A stretch of DNA of 64,000 nt from Limnochorda pilosa (GTDB lineage Bacteria; Bacillota; Limnochordia; Limnochordales; Limnochordaceae). Position 1 is the stretch's first letter; each line of letters opens with the position of its first letter. Position numbers and translations under genes: made by a program. This document shows positions 44,026-53,272 of the stretch, in pieces. The stretch is taken from contig NZ_AP014924.1 in assembly GCF_001544015.1 (NCBI RefSeq), positions 1,240,001 through 1,304,000 on the forward strand, in the 5' to 3' direction. The notes under the pieces are model-generated. The model was not told the origin of the DNA and did not search any database. It saw nothing but the letters and a program-made list of their open reading frames with translations.

Positions 44026-45540
44026 TTGGCTCGCTACGTGGGCGCCATCGACCAGGGCACCACCAGCACCCGGTTCATGGTCTTCGACCGCGAGGGACGG
44101 GTGGTGGCCGCGGCCCAGAAGGAGCACCGTCAGATCTATCCTGAGCCCGGATGGGTGGAGCACGACCCCCTGGAGATCTGGGAGCGCACCCAGGAGGTGA
44201 TCCGAGAGGGCCTCGGCCGCGCGGGCCTGACCGGGGAGGACCTCGCCGCCCTCGGCCTCACCAACCAGCGGGAGACGATCATCGTCTGGGACCGGCGGAC
44301 CGGCCGGCCGTACACCAACGCGCTGGTCTGGCAGGACACCCGCAGCAATGCCATCTGCCAGGAGCTGACCGCCGAGGGAGGCCCGGACCGCTTCCGTGAC
44401 CGCACGGGGCTGCCGATCTCCACGTACTTCTCGGGGCCGAAGCTCCGGTGGACCCTGGAGCAGGTGCCTGGGGTACGGCAGGCGGCCGAGCGGGGCGAGG
44501 CGCTCTTCGGCACCGTAGACACCTGGCTCCTCTGGTGGCTGAGCGGGGGACCCGAAGGCGGCGTCCACGTCACCGACGTGACCAACGCCAGCCGGACGCT
44601 CCTGATGAACCACGCCACCCTGGACTGGGACCCGGAAATCCTCGCGATCCTGGGCATCCCGCGCGCGATGCTGCCCGCTATCCGCCCCTCGAGCGATCCG
44701 GACCTCTACGGCACCACCCGACCCGACGGGCCGTTGGCAGCCGCAGTCCCTCTGGCCGGCGCCCTGGGCGACCAGCAGGCGGCCCTGGTGGGCCAGGCGG
44801 CCTTCGCCCCGGGTGACGTGAAGAACACCTACGGCACGGGCTGCTTCGTGGTGATGAACACGGGCGAGCGCAGGGTCCTCTCCCGACACGGACTCCTCAC
44901 CAGCGTCGCCTACCGGATGGCCGACGAACCGGCCGTCTTCTGCCTGGAGGGCTCCATAGCCATTACGGGCGCGCTGGTCCAGTGGCTGCGGGACAACCTT
45001 GGGATCATCCAGAGCTCCGGCGAGGTGGAGAGGCTGGCTCGGAGCGTGGAGGACTCGGGCGGGATCTACTTCGTCCCGGCCTTCTCCGGGCTCTTCGCGC
45101 CCCACTGGGACAGCCGCGCCCGGGGATTGCTCATCGGTCTCACCCGTTACGTGAACCGGGGCCACCTGGCTCGTGCCGTGCTGGAGGCGACCGCCTACCA
45201 GACGGAAGAGGTCCTCCGGGCCATGCGGCAGGATAGCGGTGCGTCGCTGGCTGAGCTGCGGGTCGACGGGGGGATGGTGGCCAACGACTTGCTGATGCAG
45301 TTTCAGGCGGACCTGTCGGGCATTCCCGTCATCCGTCCCCAGGTTGCGGAGACCACGGCCCTGGGAGCCGCGTACGCAGCCGGCCTGGCCGTCGGGCTCT
45401 GGGACGGGCGGGAGACGCTGCAGCGTCTGTGGCGGGAGGACCGGCGCTGGCAGCCCACCTGGGGAGAGGCTCATCGCGAAGAGGCGCTGCGCGGCTGGCT
45501 GCGGGCGGTGGAGCGGGCCATGGGTTGGCTCGAGGCGTAA
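44026..45540 (+). CDS. glpK: Glycerol kinase
   Basis: GlpK phosphorylates glycerol to glycerol 3-phosphate, the ligand of GlpP and substrate of GlpD, PgsA and PlsY. The 504-residue FGGY kinase has [40 protein letters not shown], the phosphate-binding [13 protein letters not shown] and [11 protein letters not shown], and the adenosine motif [19 protein letters not shown]. The TTG at 44026 lies 9 nt after TGGAGG. The stretch before it shows no GlpP-type hairpin, unlike glpD and the hydrolase. No glpF facilitator is in the window. Confidence 0.95.
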   Translation: MARYVGAIDQGTTSTRFMVFDREGRVVAAAQKEHRQIYPEPGWVEHDPLEIWERTQEVIREGLGRAGLTGEDLAALGLTNQRETIIVWDRRTGRPYTNALVWQDTRSNAICQELTAEGGPDRFRDRTGLPISTYFSGPKLRWTLEQVPGVRQAAERGEALFGTVDTWLLWWLSGGPEGGVHVTDVTNASRTLLMNHATLDWDPEILAILGIPRAMLPAIRPSSDPDLYGTTRPDGPLAAAVPLAGALGDQQAALVGQAAFAPGDVKNTYGTGCFVVMNTGERRVLSRHGLLTSVAYRMADEPAVFCLEGSIAITGALVQWLRDNLGIIQSSGEVERLARSVEDSGGIYFVPAFSGLFAPHWDSRARGLLIGLTRYVNRGHLARAVLEATAYQTEEVLRAMRQDSGASLAELRVDGGMVANDLLMQFQADLSGIPVIRPQVAETTALGAAYAAGLAVGLWDGRETLQRLWREDRRWQPTWGEAHREEALRGWLRAVERAMGWLEA

Positions 45541-45641
45541 GATCCACCACCCTAAAAGCAACACGCAGTCAGTAGCAGGAGTCCACCCTTCCGGGCGGGA
45601 ATTCCTTACCGCCGAAACGAACAGAGGGGACGCGTGCTCGC

Positions 45642-46253
45642 ATGGCTTGGACGACAGGCCTGCTTTGGGCTGGCCTCCTGGTGGGCAGCTACCTGGTCGG
45701 ATCCATCCCGTTCGCCCTCATCATGGGCAAGGTGCTGCGGGGGGTGGACGTCCGGCACGGCGGCAGCGGCAACGTGGGGAGCACCAACCTCCTGCGCCTC
45801 GCCGGCTGGCTGCCCGCGGCCCTTGCCTTCTCCCTGGATCTCCTGAAGGGCACCCTGCCCGCTCTGGCCGGAGCGTGGCTCGCCGGGCCCGTCGGCGGCC
45901 TGATGGCGGGCCTGGCCGCGGTGGCCGGTCACAACTGGTCCGTCTACCTGCGGGGCCGGGGCGGCAAGGGTGTGGCCACCAGCCTGGGCGTGCTCCTGGC
46001 CGTGGCGCCCGTGGCGGCCCTAGTGGCCGTGGCCCTCTTCCTCTTGGTGGTCGTCCTCACCCGCTACGTCTCGTTGGGCTCCATCACGGCCTCGCTCTCC
46101 GTCCCCGTGGCCCTCTGGCTCCTGGGCGCGGGGTGGTACGAGGTCGGGTTGGGCGGGCTGCTCACCGCCCTCCTGGTGCTGCGGCACCGGCCGAACATCG
46201 CCCGCCTCCTGGCCGGGACCGAGAACCGCTTCAGGTCGCCCCGACCGTCCTGA
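45642..46253 (+). CDS. plsY: Glycerol-3-phosphate acyltransferase PlsY
   Basis: PlsY transfers an acyl group from acyl phosphate to glycerol 3-phosphate, the first step of phospholipid synthesis in Bacillota. The 203-residue inner-membrane enzyme carries all three motifs: GSIPFALIMGKVLRGVDVR with HGGSGNVGSTN, GHNWSVYLRGRGGKGVATSLG, and HRPNIARLLAGTENR near the C terminus. The ATG at 45642 lies downstream of a purine-rich AGAGGGGACG. It follows glpK by about 100 nt, grouping glycerol 3-phosphate supply with its main anabolic use. Confidence 0.95.
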   Translation: MAWTTGLLWAGLLVGSYLVGSIPFALIMGKVLRGVDVRHGGSGNVGSTNLLRLAGWLPAALAFSLDLLKGTLPALAGAWLAGPVGGLMAGLAAVAGHNWSVYLRGRGGKGVATSLGVLLAVAPVAALVAVALFLLVVVLTRYVSLGSITASLSVPVALWLLGAGWYEVGLGGLLTALLVLRHRPNIARLLAGTENRFRSPRPS

Positions 46254-46268
46254 TCCCCGCACGCCTCC

Positions 46269-46293
46269 GTTCGCCGGGAGGAGTCCGGCGAAC
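46269..46293 (+). terminator. Perfect 9-bp hairpin between plsY and lipA
   Basis: GTTCGCCGG (46269-46277) pairs with CCGGCGAAC (46285-46293) around GAGGAGT. It lies 16 nt after the plsY stop and may terminate plsY or shape the lipA leader. No T-run follows. Confidence 0.5.
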
Positions 46294-46407
46294 CCCCAGC
46301 GAAGACGGGGAGAAGGGTCCTCGGAGTCGGTGGCCATCCACCGGGACAAACTCTCCGTCAGGTGCAGCACCGGGCCGCACGGGCCGCCAGGGAAGGGTGA
46401 AGGCTCT

Positions 46408-47358
46408 TTGAGCGTGCGACGGAGCGATGCGGGGGAGCGGCGGATCGCACGGAAGCCGCGCTGGCTGCTGCAGCCGCTGCCCCAGCCGGCGGGCCTGAAA
46501 CGGATGCGGGGCCTGCTGGACGAGCTGCACCTGAATACCGTCTGCGAGGATGCAGGTTGCCCCAACCGGGGCCACTGCTGGAACCAGGGTACCGCGACCT
46601 TCATGATCCTCGGCAACACCTGCACCCGCAGCTGCGGCTTCTGCAAGGTGATCACCGGCCGCCCCGAGCTCCTCGACCTGGGCGAGCCGCTGCGCGTGGC
46701 GCAGGCGGTGAAGCGGCTGGGGCTGCAGCACGCGGTGGTCACCTCCGTGGCCCGGGACGACCTTCCCGACGGCGGGGCCGATGCGTTCGCCCGTACCATC
46801 GAGGCCATCCGCGAGCTTTGCCCGGGAACCACGGTGGAGGTCCTCATCCCGGACTTCAAGGGATCGGTCGAGGCGCTGGCCCGGGTGATGGAGGCAGGGC
46901 CCGATGTCCTCAACCACAACGTGGAGACGGTGCCCCGCCTCTACCGGCGGGTCCGTCCCCAGGCCAAGTTCGACCGCAGCCTCTTCATCCTTCAGAAGGC
47001 CCGCGAGATGCGCCCGGAGGTCCACACCAAGTCGGGCATGATGGTGGGCCTGGGCGAGCGGGAGGCCGAGGTGATCGACGTGATGCAGGCGCTGCGGGGG
47101 GTCGACTGCGACTTCCTCACCATCGGCCAGTACCTCCGGCCCTCCCTGGACCACCTGCCCGTGGAGGAGTACGTGCCCCCGGCCCAGTTCGAGCGCTACC
47201 GCGAGCTGGGCCAGCAGCTCGGTTTCACCCACGTCGCCTCCGGGCCCTTCGTCCGGTCCTCCTTCGACGCAGCGGCGGCCCTGCGGGCCGCGGCGGAGGT
47301 CCGCGAGCGGCAGGAGGGCGGGGTGGGCGGCCGCCTTCACGTCGCGAAGGGAGTGTGA
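46408..47358 (+). CDS. lipA: Lipoyl synthase
   Basis: LipA inserts two sulfurs into protein-bound octanoyl groups by radical SAM chemistry. The protein of about 316 residues has the auxiliary-cluster motif CEDAGCPNRGHC and the radical SAM cluster CTRSCGFCKV, followed by VVTSVARDDLPDGGA, DVLNHNVETV, TKSGMMVGLGE and the end region RSSFDA. The start is uncertain: TTG at 46408 or GTG at 46414 follow GGAAGGGTGAAGG, while a GTG at 46330 would add 26 residues not typical of the family. No lipB or lipoylated complex genes are nearby. Its stop overlaps the next gene in GTGA. Confidence 0.92.
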   Translation: MSVRRSDAGERRIARKPRWLLQPLPQPAGLKRMRGLLDELHLNTVCEDAGCPNRGHCWNQGTATFMILGNTCTRSCGFCKVITGRPELLDLGEPLRVAQAVKRLGLQHAVVTSVARDDLPDGGADAFARTIEAIRELCPGTTVEVLIPDFKGSVEALARVMEAGPDVLNHNVETVPRLYRRVRPQAKFDRSLFILQKAREMRPEVHTKSGMMVGLGEREAEVIDVMQALRGVDCDFLTIGQYLRPSLDHLPVEEYVPPAQFERYRELGQQLGFTHVASGPFVRSSFDAAAALRAAAEVRERQEGGVGGRLHVAKGV

Positions 47359-48713
47359 CGCTTCTGTCAGCCGCAACTCCGCCGCCGGCCGGCACCGGCG
47401 ATGGCCGCTTCCTCCGGCAGGAACTGCGGCCCGGCGTGGGTCTCTCGGTTTGGCGCACGCAAGCTTTCAAGACCAACCTGGTGGAGGTCGTGTTGCGGCA
47501 GCCCCTGGCTGCGGCCAGCGTGACGGCCAACGCCCTGGTGCCCTTCGTGCTGAGGCGGGGCACCGAGCGGCACCCGACCTCCCTGGCCATGGCCCGCTTC
47601 CTGGAGGAGCTCTACGGCGCCGACCTTTCGGTGGACGTGGCGAAGATCGGCGAGAGCCAGAACCTCCGCTTCCACGTAGAGGTGGCCGCCGAACGGTTCC
47701 TGCCCGGCGAGCGGGACCTCTTCCGCAAGGCGCTGGGCCTCCTGCGGGAGGTCGTCCTGGAGCCCCGACGGGACGGCGAGAGCTTCCATGCCCCCTACTT
47801 CCAGCAGGAGCGCGAGAACCTGCGCCGGGGCATCGAGGGGCTCGTCAACGACAAGCGCCAGTACGCGGTGATCCGTCTGGTGGAGGAGATGTACCGGGGG
47901 CGTCCCTACGGCCTGTACAAGTACGGGCGGGTGGAGGACCTGCCCTCGCTGGATCCCCAGGGCCTCTACCGCCACTACCGGAACCTCCTCGAGACCAGCC
48001 CGGTGGAGATCTTCGTGGTGGGCGACCTGGACCCCGAGGACGTGGCCCGGTGGGTGGAGGCGGAGCTCCCCCTGCGCCCGGCACGACCCCAGGCCCTCGT
48101 CCCCACCCGCTCGCGTCCCGCCGATCCCGCCGGCCGCACGGTACGGGAGGAGCAGCCGGTCCAGCAGGGCGTTCTCACCATGGGGTGGACCGCCGGCGCC
48201 ACCTACGCCGACGACGGGTACGAGGCGCTTCTGGCCGCCAACGGGCTGCTGGGGGCCTTTCCCCACTCCAAGCTCTTCATGAACGTGCGCGAGAGGGCAA
48301 GCCTGGCCTACTTCGCCTTCTCCCGCTACGAGGCCAGCCAGGGCTTCGTCTACGCGAGCGCCGGCATCAACGTGGAGAACTACGAGCGATCCCGGGTCAT
48401 CATCGAGGAGCAGGTGGAGGCCCTGCGGCGGGGCGACTTCACCTCGGGCGAGCTGGAGAAGTGCCGCCGCTCGCTGGTCAGCAGCTACCGGTCCATGCAG
48501 GACTCGGGTGAGCGGATGATCGACACCTTCCTGGTGGGGCTCGCCAACGGCCGGCCCCGCGACCCCGACGAGGTCATCGCCCGCCTGGAGCGCATCGACC
48601 CCGGGACCATCCGTGATGCCGCCGAGAGCCTACGGCTCGCCACCGTCTACTTCCTCAGCCGGCCCCAGGAGGCCAGCGGCGGACAGGCTGCGGTTCGGGA
48701 GGAGGTGCGGTGA
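47355..48713 (+). CDS. ymfF: M16-family peptidase homologue, YmfF-like (inactive type)
   Basis: The 452-residue protein has the two-domain M16 fold (LRQELRPGVGLSVWRTQAFKTNLVEVVLRQPL at the start; LGAFPHSKLFMNVRERASLAYFAFSRYE in the second half). It lacks the zinc-binding HxxEH, as expected for YmfF. In Bacillus, ymfF and ymfH are needed with ymfI for modification of elongation factor P. The GTG at 47355 overlaps the lipA stop, and its stop overlaps the ymfH start. Function is inferred from the pair. Confidence 0.83.
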   Translation: MTLLSAATPPPAGTGDGRFLRQELRPGVGLSVWRTQAFKTNLVEVVLRQPLAAASVTANALVPFVLRRGTERHPTSLAMARFLEELYGADLSVDVAKIGESQNLRFHVEVAAERFLPGERDLFRKALGLLREVVLEPRRDGESFHAPYFQQERENLRRGIEGLVNDKRQYAVIRLVEEMYRGRPYGLYKYGRVEDLPSLDPQGLYRHYRNLLETSPVEIFVVGDLDPEDVARWVEAELPLRPARPQALVPTRSRPADPAGRTVREEQPVQQGVLTMGWTAGATYADDGYEALLAANGLLGAFPHSKLFMNVRERASLAYFAFSRYEASQGFVYASAGINVENYERSRVIIEEQVEALRRGDFTSGELEKCRRSLVSSYRSMQDSGERMIDTFLVGLANGRPRDPDEVIARLERIDPGTIRDAAESLRLATVYFLSRPQEASGGQAAVREEVR

Positions 48714-49990
48714 TGGAGCGGCTTCACAGCGCTCTCCTGAAGGAAGAGGTCTTCCGCGACCAGCTGCCGAACGGGCTGCAGGTCTACCTGCTCCGCAAGG
48801 CCGGGTACCACCGCTCGTACGCCACGGTGGCCACCCGGTACGGGTCCACGGACTCGCGCTTCGTCCCCGCGGGGGCGGCCGAGCCCCTCGACGTGCCTCC
48901 GGGCATCGCCCACTTCCTGGAGCACAAGCTCTTTGAGGAGGAAGGGGGCAGCGTCTTCGACCGCTTCGCGGAGCGGGGCGCCTCGGCCAACGCCTTCACC
49001 AGCTACACGCTCACCGCCTACCTCTTCTCGTGCACCGAGGCCTTCCACGAGAACCTGCGCCTGCTCCTGAACTTCGTCGGCCGGCCCTACTTCACCGATG
49101 AGCTGGTGGAGAAGGAGAAGGGCATCATCGAGCAGGAGCTCAAGATGTACGACGACCACCCCGATCGGGTGCTGGTGCGGAACCTGCTGGAGGCGCTCTA
49201 CCATCGGAATCCCGTCCGGATCGACATCGGCGGCACGGTGGAGTCCGTGCGCCAGATCACCAAGGAGCAGCTCTCCACCTGCTACGCCACCTTCTATCAT
49301 CCGAGCAACATGGTCCTCTTCGCCGCCGGCGACCTGGACCCCCAGGAGACGTTGCGGGTGGTGCGGGAAACGGCTTCCGATGGCTCCCCGCGGGGCGAGA
49401 TCCGGCGATTCTACCCCGAAGAGCCCCCGGCCGTGCGAGAGCGCCGGGTGGAGCAGCGCATGGCCGTCTCCAGGCCCCGCTACGCGCTGGGTCTCAAGGA
49501 CACCGCCACGGGCTTCACGGGCGAGGACCTGATGCGGAGGGAGATCGCCCACAACATGCTCCTCCACATGGTGCTCGGGCGGAGCTCCGAGGCATACCAG
49601 CGCCTGTACGAGGAGGGCCTCATCGACGACGGTTTCTCCGCGTACTACACGGCCAGCCCTCTCTACGGCCATGCCATCCTCGGCGGCGAGACCGACGATC
49701 CCGACCGTCTCCACGACGAGCTCACCCGGATCCTGGAGCGCTTCCGGCGGGATGGCTTCCCCGACGCAGACTTCCGGCGGGCCAAGCGCCAGGCCATGGG
49801 CGAGTTCCTGAACGGCTTCAACTCCCTGGAGTTCATCGCCCACAGCTTCGTGAGCTACCACTTCCGCCAGGCCAACTTCTTCCGGTACCTGGAGATCGTG
49901 CAGGAGATGCCACCGGAGGAGCTCCGAGCCCATGCGGAAGGCCTTCTGGATCTGGAGCGCTCCAGCGTTTCCGTCGTGCGCCCCCGATGA
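48713..49990 (+). CDS. ymfH: M16-family zinc metallopeptidase, YmfH-like
   Basis: This 425-residue partner retains the zinc site: His-Phe-Leu-Glu-His in GIAHFLEHKLFEEEGG, and the distal Glu in EKGIIEQELKMYDD. The second half includes LLHMVLGRSSEAYQRLYEEGLID. The ATG at 48713 lies 7 nt after GGGAGGAGG and overlaps the ymfF stop by one base. It forms with YmfF an active/inactive M16 heterodimer-like pair. The stop overlaps the transporter start in ATGA. Confidence 0.87.
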   Translation: MERLHSALLKEEVFRDQLPNGLQVYLLRKAGYHRSYATVATRYGSTDSRFVPAGAAEPLDVPPGIAHFLEHKLFEEEGGSVFDRFAERGASANAFTSYTLTAYLFSCTEAFHENLRLLLNFVGRPYFTDELVEKEKGIIEQELKMYDDHPDRVLVRNLLEALYHRNPVRIDIGGTVESVRQITKEQLSTCYATFYHPSNMVLFAAGDLDPQETLRVVRETASDGSPRGEIRRFYPEEPPAVRERRVEQRMAVSRPRYALGLKDTATGFTGEDLMRREIAHNMLLHMVLGRSSEAYQRLYEEGLIDDGFSAYYTASPLYGHAILGGETDDPDRLHDELTRILERFRRDGFPDADFRRAKRQAMGEFLNGFNSLEFIAHSFVSYHFRQANFFRYLEIVQEMPPEELRAHAEGLLDLERSSVSVVRPR

Positions 49991-51003
49991 GCCTGCTGGG
50001 TCCCGCCGGGAACAGGATGGCTGCGGCCCTGGGGCGGGGGGAGGGTACGGGCCGGGAGGCCCGGGGGCTCGAGCGACGCGCGGGCTGGGCGGTGGCCGCG
50101 GGCGTCACGGCCGTCTCCTTCGCGGCGTTGCTGGTGCGGCTCTCTTCCGCGCCCGCCGAGGCCCTGGCCTTCTACCGCCTGGGGATGGCGCTGGGCGTGC
50201 TGCTGCCCTGGAGCCTCCTCTTCCGGCGCGAGGCGTACCGGAGGCTCACCCGGGCGGAGTGGGGCCTGGGGCTGATGGCCGGTCTCTTCCTGGGGCTCCA
50301 CTATGTCACCTGGTTCTACTCCCTCCAGCACACCTCGGTGCTGAGCTCCACCGTACTGGTGACCCTGCAGCCCTTCTTCGTGCTCGCCATCGGCTACGGG
50401 CTCTGGCGCCGGCGGGTGACGGCCCGGGCGGCGGTGGGGCTCGCGCTCGCCATCGCGGGAGGGCTCCTCATCGGAGGGGGAGACCTGCAGGTCGCCACCT
50501 CCTCCCTGCGGGGCGACCTGCTGGCCTTGGGTGCCGCGGCCCTGGTCTCCGTCTACCTGGTGGTGGGCGAGGTGCAGCGCCGCAGGCAGGAGCTCCTGAG
50601 CTACGTCTGCGTGGTGTATGGGACAGCGGTGGGCGTGATCGGCCTCATGGCCTTGGCGCGGGGCGTGCCCCTGGCCGGCTTCGCCGCCCGGGACTGGTGG
50701 CTCTTCGCAGGGCTGGCCGTGGGGCCCACCCTGCTGGGGCACACGGTCTTCAACTGGGCCCTGGCCTACGTGCCCGCTTCCCGCGTCGCGGTGGCCATCC
50801 TGGGCGAGCCGGTGGGGGCCACCCTCTGGGCGTGGCTCTTTCTGGCGGAGGTACCCACCGGGGTTCAGCTCGCGGGGGCGGCGCTGATCCTGGCGGGGGT
50901 GGGGTGGTACCAGGCGGCAGCGGCGCCCTCTCTTTCCGTGCACGGCCTTTCGATACCGGAGGACCCTGAAGGAGGTTCCGGGGTCCCGCCGGGCAGGAGG
51001 TGA
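49987..51003 (+). CDS. EamA/DMT-family transporter
   Basis: The 338-residue membrane protein has ten predicted helices in two EamA repeats (first: AVAAGVTAVSFAALLVRL to GGLLIGGGDL; second: LLALGAAALVSVYLVVGEV to LILAGVGWYQAAAA). The conserved DMT end region AILGEPVGATLWAWLFLAEVPT is present. An N-terminal hydrophilic stretch of about 30 residues precedes the first helix. Members export metabolites or amino acids; the substrate cannot be told. It starts in an ATGA overlap with ymfH, and deoC follows after 7 nt. Confidence 0.85.
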   Translation: MSLLGPAGNRMAAALGRGEGTGREARGLERRAGWAVAAGVTAVSFAALLVRLSSAPAEALAFYRLGMALGVLLPWSLLFRREAYRRLTRAEWGLGLMAGLFLGLHYVTWFYSLQHTSVLSSTVLVTLQPFFVLAIGYGLWRRRVTARAAVGLALAIAGGLLIGGGDLQVATSSLRGDLLALGAAALVSVYLVVGEVQRRRQELLSYVCVVYGTAVGVIGLMALARGVPLAGFAARDWWLFAGLAVGPTLLGHTVFNWALAYVPASRVAVAILGEPVGATLWAWLFLAEVPTGVQLAGAALILAGVGWYQAAAAPSLSVHGLSIPEDPEGGSGVPPGRR

Positions 51004-51010
51004 AAAGACG

Positions 51011-51718
51011 GTGTCGCGCACGTCCGAAGCAGAGAAGGCCGGGGCCTTCTCCCCCGGCGGCGACCCGGTGCGCCGCCGGCTGGCGGCCGCCATCGATTCC
51101 ACGCTGCTCAGGCCCGAGGCGCGTCCCGACGAGGTGGCGGCGCTTTGCCGGGAGGCGGTGGAGCTCCAGGTGGCCGCCGTCTGCGTGCAACCGGTCTACG
51201 TGGAGGTGGCGGCCAAGGCCCTGGCGGGCAGCGGCGTGGAATTGGCCACGGTGGTCGGCTTCCCTCTCGGGGCCAACGTCACCGCGGTGAAGGTGGCGGA
51301 GGCCCGGCACGCGGTGGCCTCGGGCGCGACGGAGCTGGACATGGTGCTGGCCCTGGGCTGGTTCAAGGCGGGGGAGGATCGCCGGGTGGAGGACGACATC
51401 CGGGCGGTGGTGGAAGGGGTTGAAGGGCGCACGGTGAAGGTCATCCTGGAGACAGGATACCTCAGCCCCGACGAGATCCGCCGGGCCTGCCTGCTGGCTC
51501 AGGCGGCGGGGGCCCACTTCGTCAAGACCTCCACGGGTTTCGGCCCTGCGGGCGCCCGGGTGGAGGACGTGGTCCTCATGCGCGAAACAGTGGGCCCCGA
51601 GATGGGGGTCAAGGCGGCAGGCGGCATTCGCGATCGGGCCGCTGCCCTTCGGATGCTCGAGGCTGGGGCGAACCGGCTGGGAACCAGCTCGGCCCGGGCG
51701 ATCCTGCTGGAGGGATGA
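51011..51718 (+). CDS. deoC: Deoxyribose-phosphate aldolase
   Basis: DeoC splits 2-deoxyribose 5-phosphate into glyceraldehyde 3-phosphate and acetaldehyde. The 235-residue class I aldolase shows AAAIDSTLLRPEA, AAVCVQPVYV, TVVGFPLGANVTAVKVAEA, ELDMVLALGWFKAG, KVILETGYL and the Schiff-base Lys in AHFVKTSTGFGPAGA, ending with VKAAGGIRD. The GTG at 51011 lies about 9 nt after GGAGG. It is coupled to the downstream TPR gene by an ATGA overlap. Confidence 0.95.
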   Translation: MSRTSEAEKAGAFSPGGDPVRRRLAAAIDSTLLRPEARPDEVAALCREAVELQVAAVCVQPVYVEVAAKALAGSGVELATVVGFPLGANVTAVKVAEARHAVASGATELDMVLALGWFKAGEDRRVEDDIRAVVEGVEGRTVKVILETGYLSPDEIRRACLLAQAAGAHFVKTSTGFGPAGARVEDVVLMRETVGPEMGVKAAGGIRDRAAALRMLEAGANRLGTSSARAILLEG

Positions 51719-53214
51719 GGATGGAGCTCGGGGGCGCCGGGTACCCTTTGGGTGCGGTACCCGAGGCGGCGGGTGCGGCTGGGGACGACCGACGTTACAG
51801 GGAGGCCAGGGCGGCCAGGTGGTTCTGGGGCCTGGCGCTGGTGGGGCTGCTCGCTGGGTGGCTGGCTTCCGTGCCGGCCGCGGCCTCGCCGGGCCAGATC
51901 CTGTCGCTGGAAGCGGCCGAGCAGCTCATGTCCCAGGCTTTCCACAACCTGCGACCGGCCCCCGCGTGGCAGGCGCGCCTCCGCTTGGCACCGGATGAGA
52001 CGGCTCCGGTACTCCGGGCCACGGCGAGGGGGATCGACGGCCTGCGGCTGGAGGAGCCGGGCGAGCCCCCGAGGGTCCACGTCTGGAATCGCGGGTACGC
52101 GTATGTCCGCTCGGGCAACGAGGAGCGGCTGAGACCTTCGCAGGAGCTCCTGGCGGTCTACCGGGAGGCGCTCCTGCCGTTTCTTTTCCTCGATCAGGTG
52201 GCCGCGGATCCGGTGGTGGGCGCGGAGCCCTACGACGGCGGGTGGTCGGTGCAGGTCCGGGATGGGGAAATGGGCCTGCTGTGGGTGGACGTCCGGGCCG
52301 GCCTGCCTGTCCGGATCCGGCAGGCGGACGGGGTCGGCGAAGGAGGCACCGCAGCTCCGGGTCCGGCGACGAGGCCTCCCGCCAGGTCCGATGACCCGGC
52401 GTCGACCAAAGCGGCGGAGGAGCCTGCCCCGTCATCGCCGCAGGTCCTGTGGGAGGTTGAGCGCGACGGTGCCGGCCCCGACACCCTTCGGGTGCGCTTC
52501 GCCCTGCCGGGCCAGCCCGCCGGCGAGTGGGTGCTGGAGCGCCTGGCCACGGGCTGGGTGAGCCGCGGCCGGACCGGCGCGCAGTGGCTGGATCGAAAGC
52601 CGGCCGATCCTCCCGAGGAAGCAGCCTTCCGGCCCGGCCTCCTGGGCGAGCTGCTGGCCGCGCTCGATCGCTCCCAGGCTGCTCAGGGAGCGGGCAGGGT
52701 GGGGGAGGCGCGGCAGGCCTTGCGGGAAGCCATCCGCTTGGACCCGTACCGGCCGGCGCTTTACACCCAGCTCGGGGTGTTCGAGGTGGGGGCGGGCAAC
52801 TGGCAGGGGGCCCTGGCCGCCTTCGACCAGGCGTTCCAGCTCGATCCCGATGACCCTCTCCTGGTGAACAATCTGGCGTACGTGCTGATCGACGCCGGCC
52901 TCGATCCTCACCGCGGCGTGGCCCTGGCCGAGCAGGCGGTGGAGCGTCGCCCCCAGGAGGCCTCCTTCCTGGACACCCTGGGGTGGGGCTACGTGCGGAC
53001 CGGCAGGCTGGAAGAGGGCGTCGAGATCCTGCGCCGGGCCCACGGCCTGGCCGAGACGGCCGCCCCCGCCGTCCGGGCGGAGATCGCGTACCACCTGGCG
53101 GACGCCTTGCTCCGGCTGGGCCGTTCCAGCCAGGCGCGCGAGCTCCTAGAGGAGGCTCTGGAGCTGAACCCCTCGCTGGAGGCGGCGCAGAGGCTGCGCG
53201 AGCGGCTCACGTAG
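51715..53214 (+). CDS. TPR-repeat protein with N-terminal membrane anchor or signal
   Basis: The 499-residue protein has a hydrophobic segment at about 36-58 (FWGLALVGLLAGWLASVPAA) ending in AAASP, so it is exported or anchored. Residues of about 60-210 resemble an outer-membrane lipoprotein-sorting/sigma-regulator type beta domain (LRATARGIDGLRLEEPG, HVWNRGYAYVRSGNE), a weak impression. A Pro/Ala-rich linker follows, then at least four TPR units from about 330 (GRVGEARQALREAIRLDPYRPALY, GNWQGALAAFDQAFQLDPDDPLL, GRLEEGVEILRRAHGL, GRSSQARELLEEALELNPSLE). Function is unknown. Confidence 0.75.
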   Translation: MRMELGGAGYPLGAVPEAAGAAGDDRRYREARAARWFWGLALVGLLAGWLASVPAAASPGQILSLEAAEQLMSQAFHNLRPAPAWQARLRLAPDETAPVLRATARGIDGLRLEEPGEPPRVHVWNRGYAYVRSGNEERLRPSQELLAVYREALLPFLFLDQVAADPVVGAEPYDGGWSVQVRDGEMGLLWVDVRAGLPVRIRQADGVGEGGTAAPGPATRPPARSDDPASTKAAEEPAPSSPQVLWEVERDGAGPDTLRVRFALPGQPAGEWVLERLATGWVSRGRTGAQWLDRKPADPPEEAAFRPGLLGELLAALDRSQAAQGAGRVGEARQALREAIRLDPYRPALYTQLGVFEVGAGNWQGALAAFDQAFQLDPDDPLLVNNLAYVLIDAGLDPHRGVALAEQAVERRPQEASFLDTLGWGYVRTGRLEEGVEILRRAHGLAETAAPAVRAEIAYHLADALLRLGRSSQARELLEEALELNPSLEAAQRLRERLT

Positions 53215-53272
53215 CGCGGCATGGCGGGCTTCCCTGGCCGCATAGGATGTCGGTGCGGTGGGGGGCTCTGGG

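Noticed and set aside
43947-44144. 65-codon frame before glpK with a hydrophobic stretch
   Set aside because: No ribosome binding site or conserved pattern, and it overlaps the glpK start, which has a well-placed TGGAGG.
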